Source: Azoarcus sp. (GTDB taxonomy: Bacteria; Pseudomonadota; Gammaproteobacteria; Burkholderiales; Rhodocyclaceae). Taken from it: DNA of 6,549 nucleotides. Position 1 is the stretch's first letter. The number at the start of each line of letters is the position of its first letter. Made by a program: the position numbers and the translations under genes. The DNA lies in assembly GCA_031258035.1 (NCBI GenBank), contig JAIRNL010000233.1, positions 1 through 6,549 of the forward strand. Reading direction: 5' to 3'. Below, piece by piece: positions 6,276-6,549 of this stretch. The notes beneath the pieces were generated by a model. The model was given only the letters and a program-made list of their open reading frames with translations, was not told the DNA's origin and ran no database searches.

Positions 6276-6356
6276 CATTCATGCCGCACCCACTCTGGCG
6301 GCAAAAGTGTTTTTTCTTTTCGACGAAAGGGACGCAGAAGACCCCCAGGCTGCGAT
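6276..6356. other. spacer between convergent transcription units
   Basis: This 81-nt stretch between the serpin terminator and the TAA of the right-edge frame includes a T-rich run (gtgttttttctttt, about 6308-6320). I see no gene, RNA or clear second terminator in it. Confidence 0.4.
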
Positions 6357-6549
6357 TTATCGCCTGCCATAGGAAGTGCCATAGGAAGTATTGGTGCTCT
6401 TCTTGGTGGTGTTGCCGCCAGTCGCGGGCACCGTCGGCACGACCGGCACGACCGGCAAAAACTCCCTCGCGGGTTTGACGCATCTGAACGCAACATACAC
6501 GCTCAAATAGTTGATCGTCGAAATGATACTGAGGGAGCCTCTGGAGGGG
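6357..6549 (-). CDS. C-terminal fragment of possible FGE/SUMF1-fold protein (runs off window)
   Basis: A minus-strand frame enters from the right edge and stays open for 64 codons to a TAA (6357-6359); no start is inside the window. It contains RGS near its beginning and then VYVAFRCVKPA, like the RGGS...GFRC ending of formylglycine-generating-enzyme/SUMF1-type (C-type-lectin-like) domains. The distance between these elements is only about 14 residues, shorter than usual for the family. The remaining tail is low complexity: LPVVPVVPTVPATGG, then TSYGTSYGRR, encoded by short tandem DNA repeats. No other frame here gives a recognisable protein. It could be an intact gene end, a decayed one, or chance openness in GC-rich DNA; only the upstream sequence would tell. 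Confidence 0.4.
   Translation of the reverse strand, partial: PSRGSLSIISTINYLSVYVAFRCVKPAREFLPVVPVVPTVPATGGNTTKKSTNTSYGTSYGRR
6366..6389. repeat. 12-bp tandem duplication
   Basis: gccataggaagt occurs twice in direct succession (6366-6377 and 6378-6389). In the minus-strand frame it encodes TSYG twice just before the stop, so the unit is a multiple of three and keeps frame. Confidence 0.8.
6435..6456. repeat. 9-bp tandem repeat
   Basis: cggcacgac is repeated twice (6435-6443, 6444-6452), followed by a partial unit cggc. In the minus-strand frame it encodes a VVP-type repeat (PVVPVVPTVP). The period of nine keeps the frame, as with the nearby 12-bp duplication, which mildly supports that this frame is coding. 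Confidence 0.75.

Noticed and set aside
5031..6278. 415-codon open frame on the minus strand opposite the serpin
   Set aside because: Mirror of the serpin codons, with no recognisable motif, and it crosses the serpin terminator.
6366..6456. Short direct repeats as a CRISPR array or attachment site
   Set aside because: Units of 9-12 bp are contiguous with no spacers; they read as simple coding tandem repeats.
6241..6483. 80-codon minus-strand frame and its 73-codon neighbour
   Set aside because: Both run into or up to the serpin terminator and have no motif. The third minus-strand frame (ending at 6357) is the one with a recognisable ending and frame-preserving repeats.

Overview
The window is GC-rich and compact, with every complete gene placed by recognisable protein families. 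Gene content (a Tat-exported AmiC-type amidase, tsaE beside it, an MsbA lipid A flippase and an InaA-type lipopolysaccharide kinase-like protein) points to a Gram-negative proteobacterium. The style of MsbA and AmiC suggests a betaproteobacterium, perhaps Rhodocyclales. That placement is inferred from family resemblance, not from a search.

Minus-strand block (about 4815 down to 10). A chromosomal, envelope-centred cluster runs tsaE - amiC - msbA - inaA-like. tsaE (4288..4815) and amiC (2966..4345) overlap by 58 nt. A 142-nt gap separates amiC from msbA (1003..2823). Between msbA and the inaA-like gene (10..783) lies a remnant of an IS110/IS116-type transposase (about 879..1046). This remnant supplies the last ~14 codons and the stop codon of msbA, so the MsbA C-terminus appears to be chimeric. 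The relic's reading frame ends in a TGA that overlaps the ATG of the inaA-like gene (ATGA).

Plus-strand block (5016..6233). Divergent from tsaE, across a 200-nt intergenic region with a TTATAA-centred -10-like element, is a lipoprotein-type serpin. This is the most unusual gene here. It has a lipobox cysteine, a canonical inhibitory hinge and a reactive-centre loop whose predicted P1-P1' pair is Met-Ser, as in human alpha-1-antitrypsin. Its helix D region appears to be missing. A strong GC-rich hairpin terminator follows at 6242..6272.

Right edge (6234..6549). Beyond the terminator, an open frame on the minus strand enters from the window edge and ends at a TAA (6357). Its visible part contains a sequence like the C-terminal GFRC motif of formylglycine-generating-enzyme/SUMF1-fold proteins, then a short repetitive Pro/Val and Thr/Ser/Gly tail. 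It is only a 64-residue fragment, so the call is tentative.

Most of the minus-strand genes serve envelope biogenesis: MsbA moves lipid A-core across the inner membrane, the kinase-like protein probably acts on LPS core, and AmiC splits septal peptidoglycan. TsaE serves tRNA t6A modification. The serpin would sit on a membrane facing the periplasm or cell surface and trap a protease. No CRISPR array, tRNA, rRNA or intact insertion sequence is visible.
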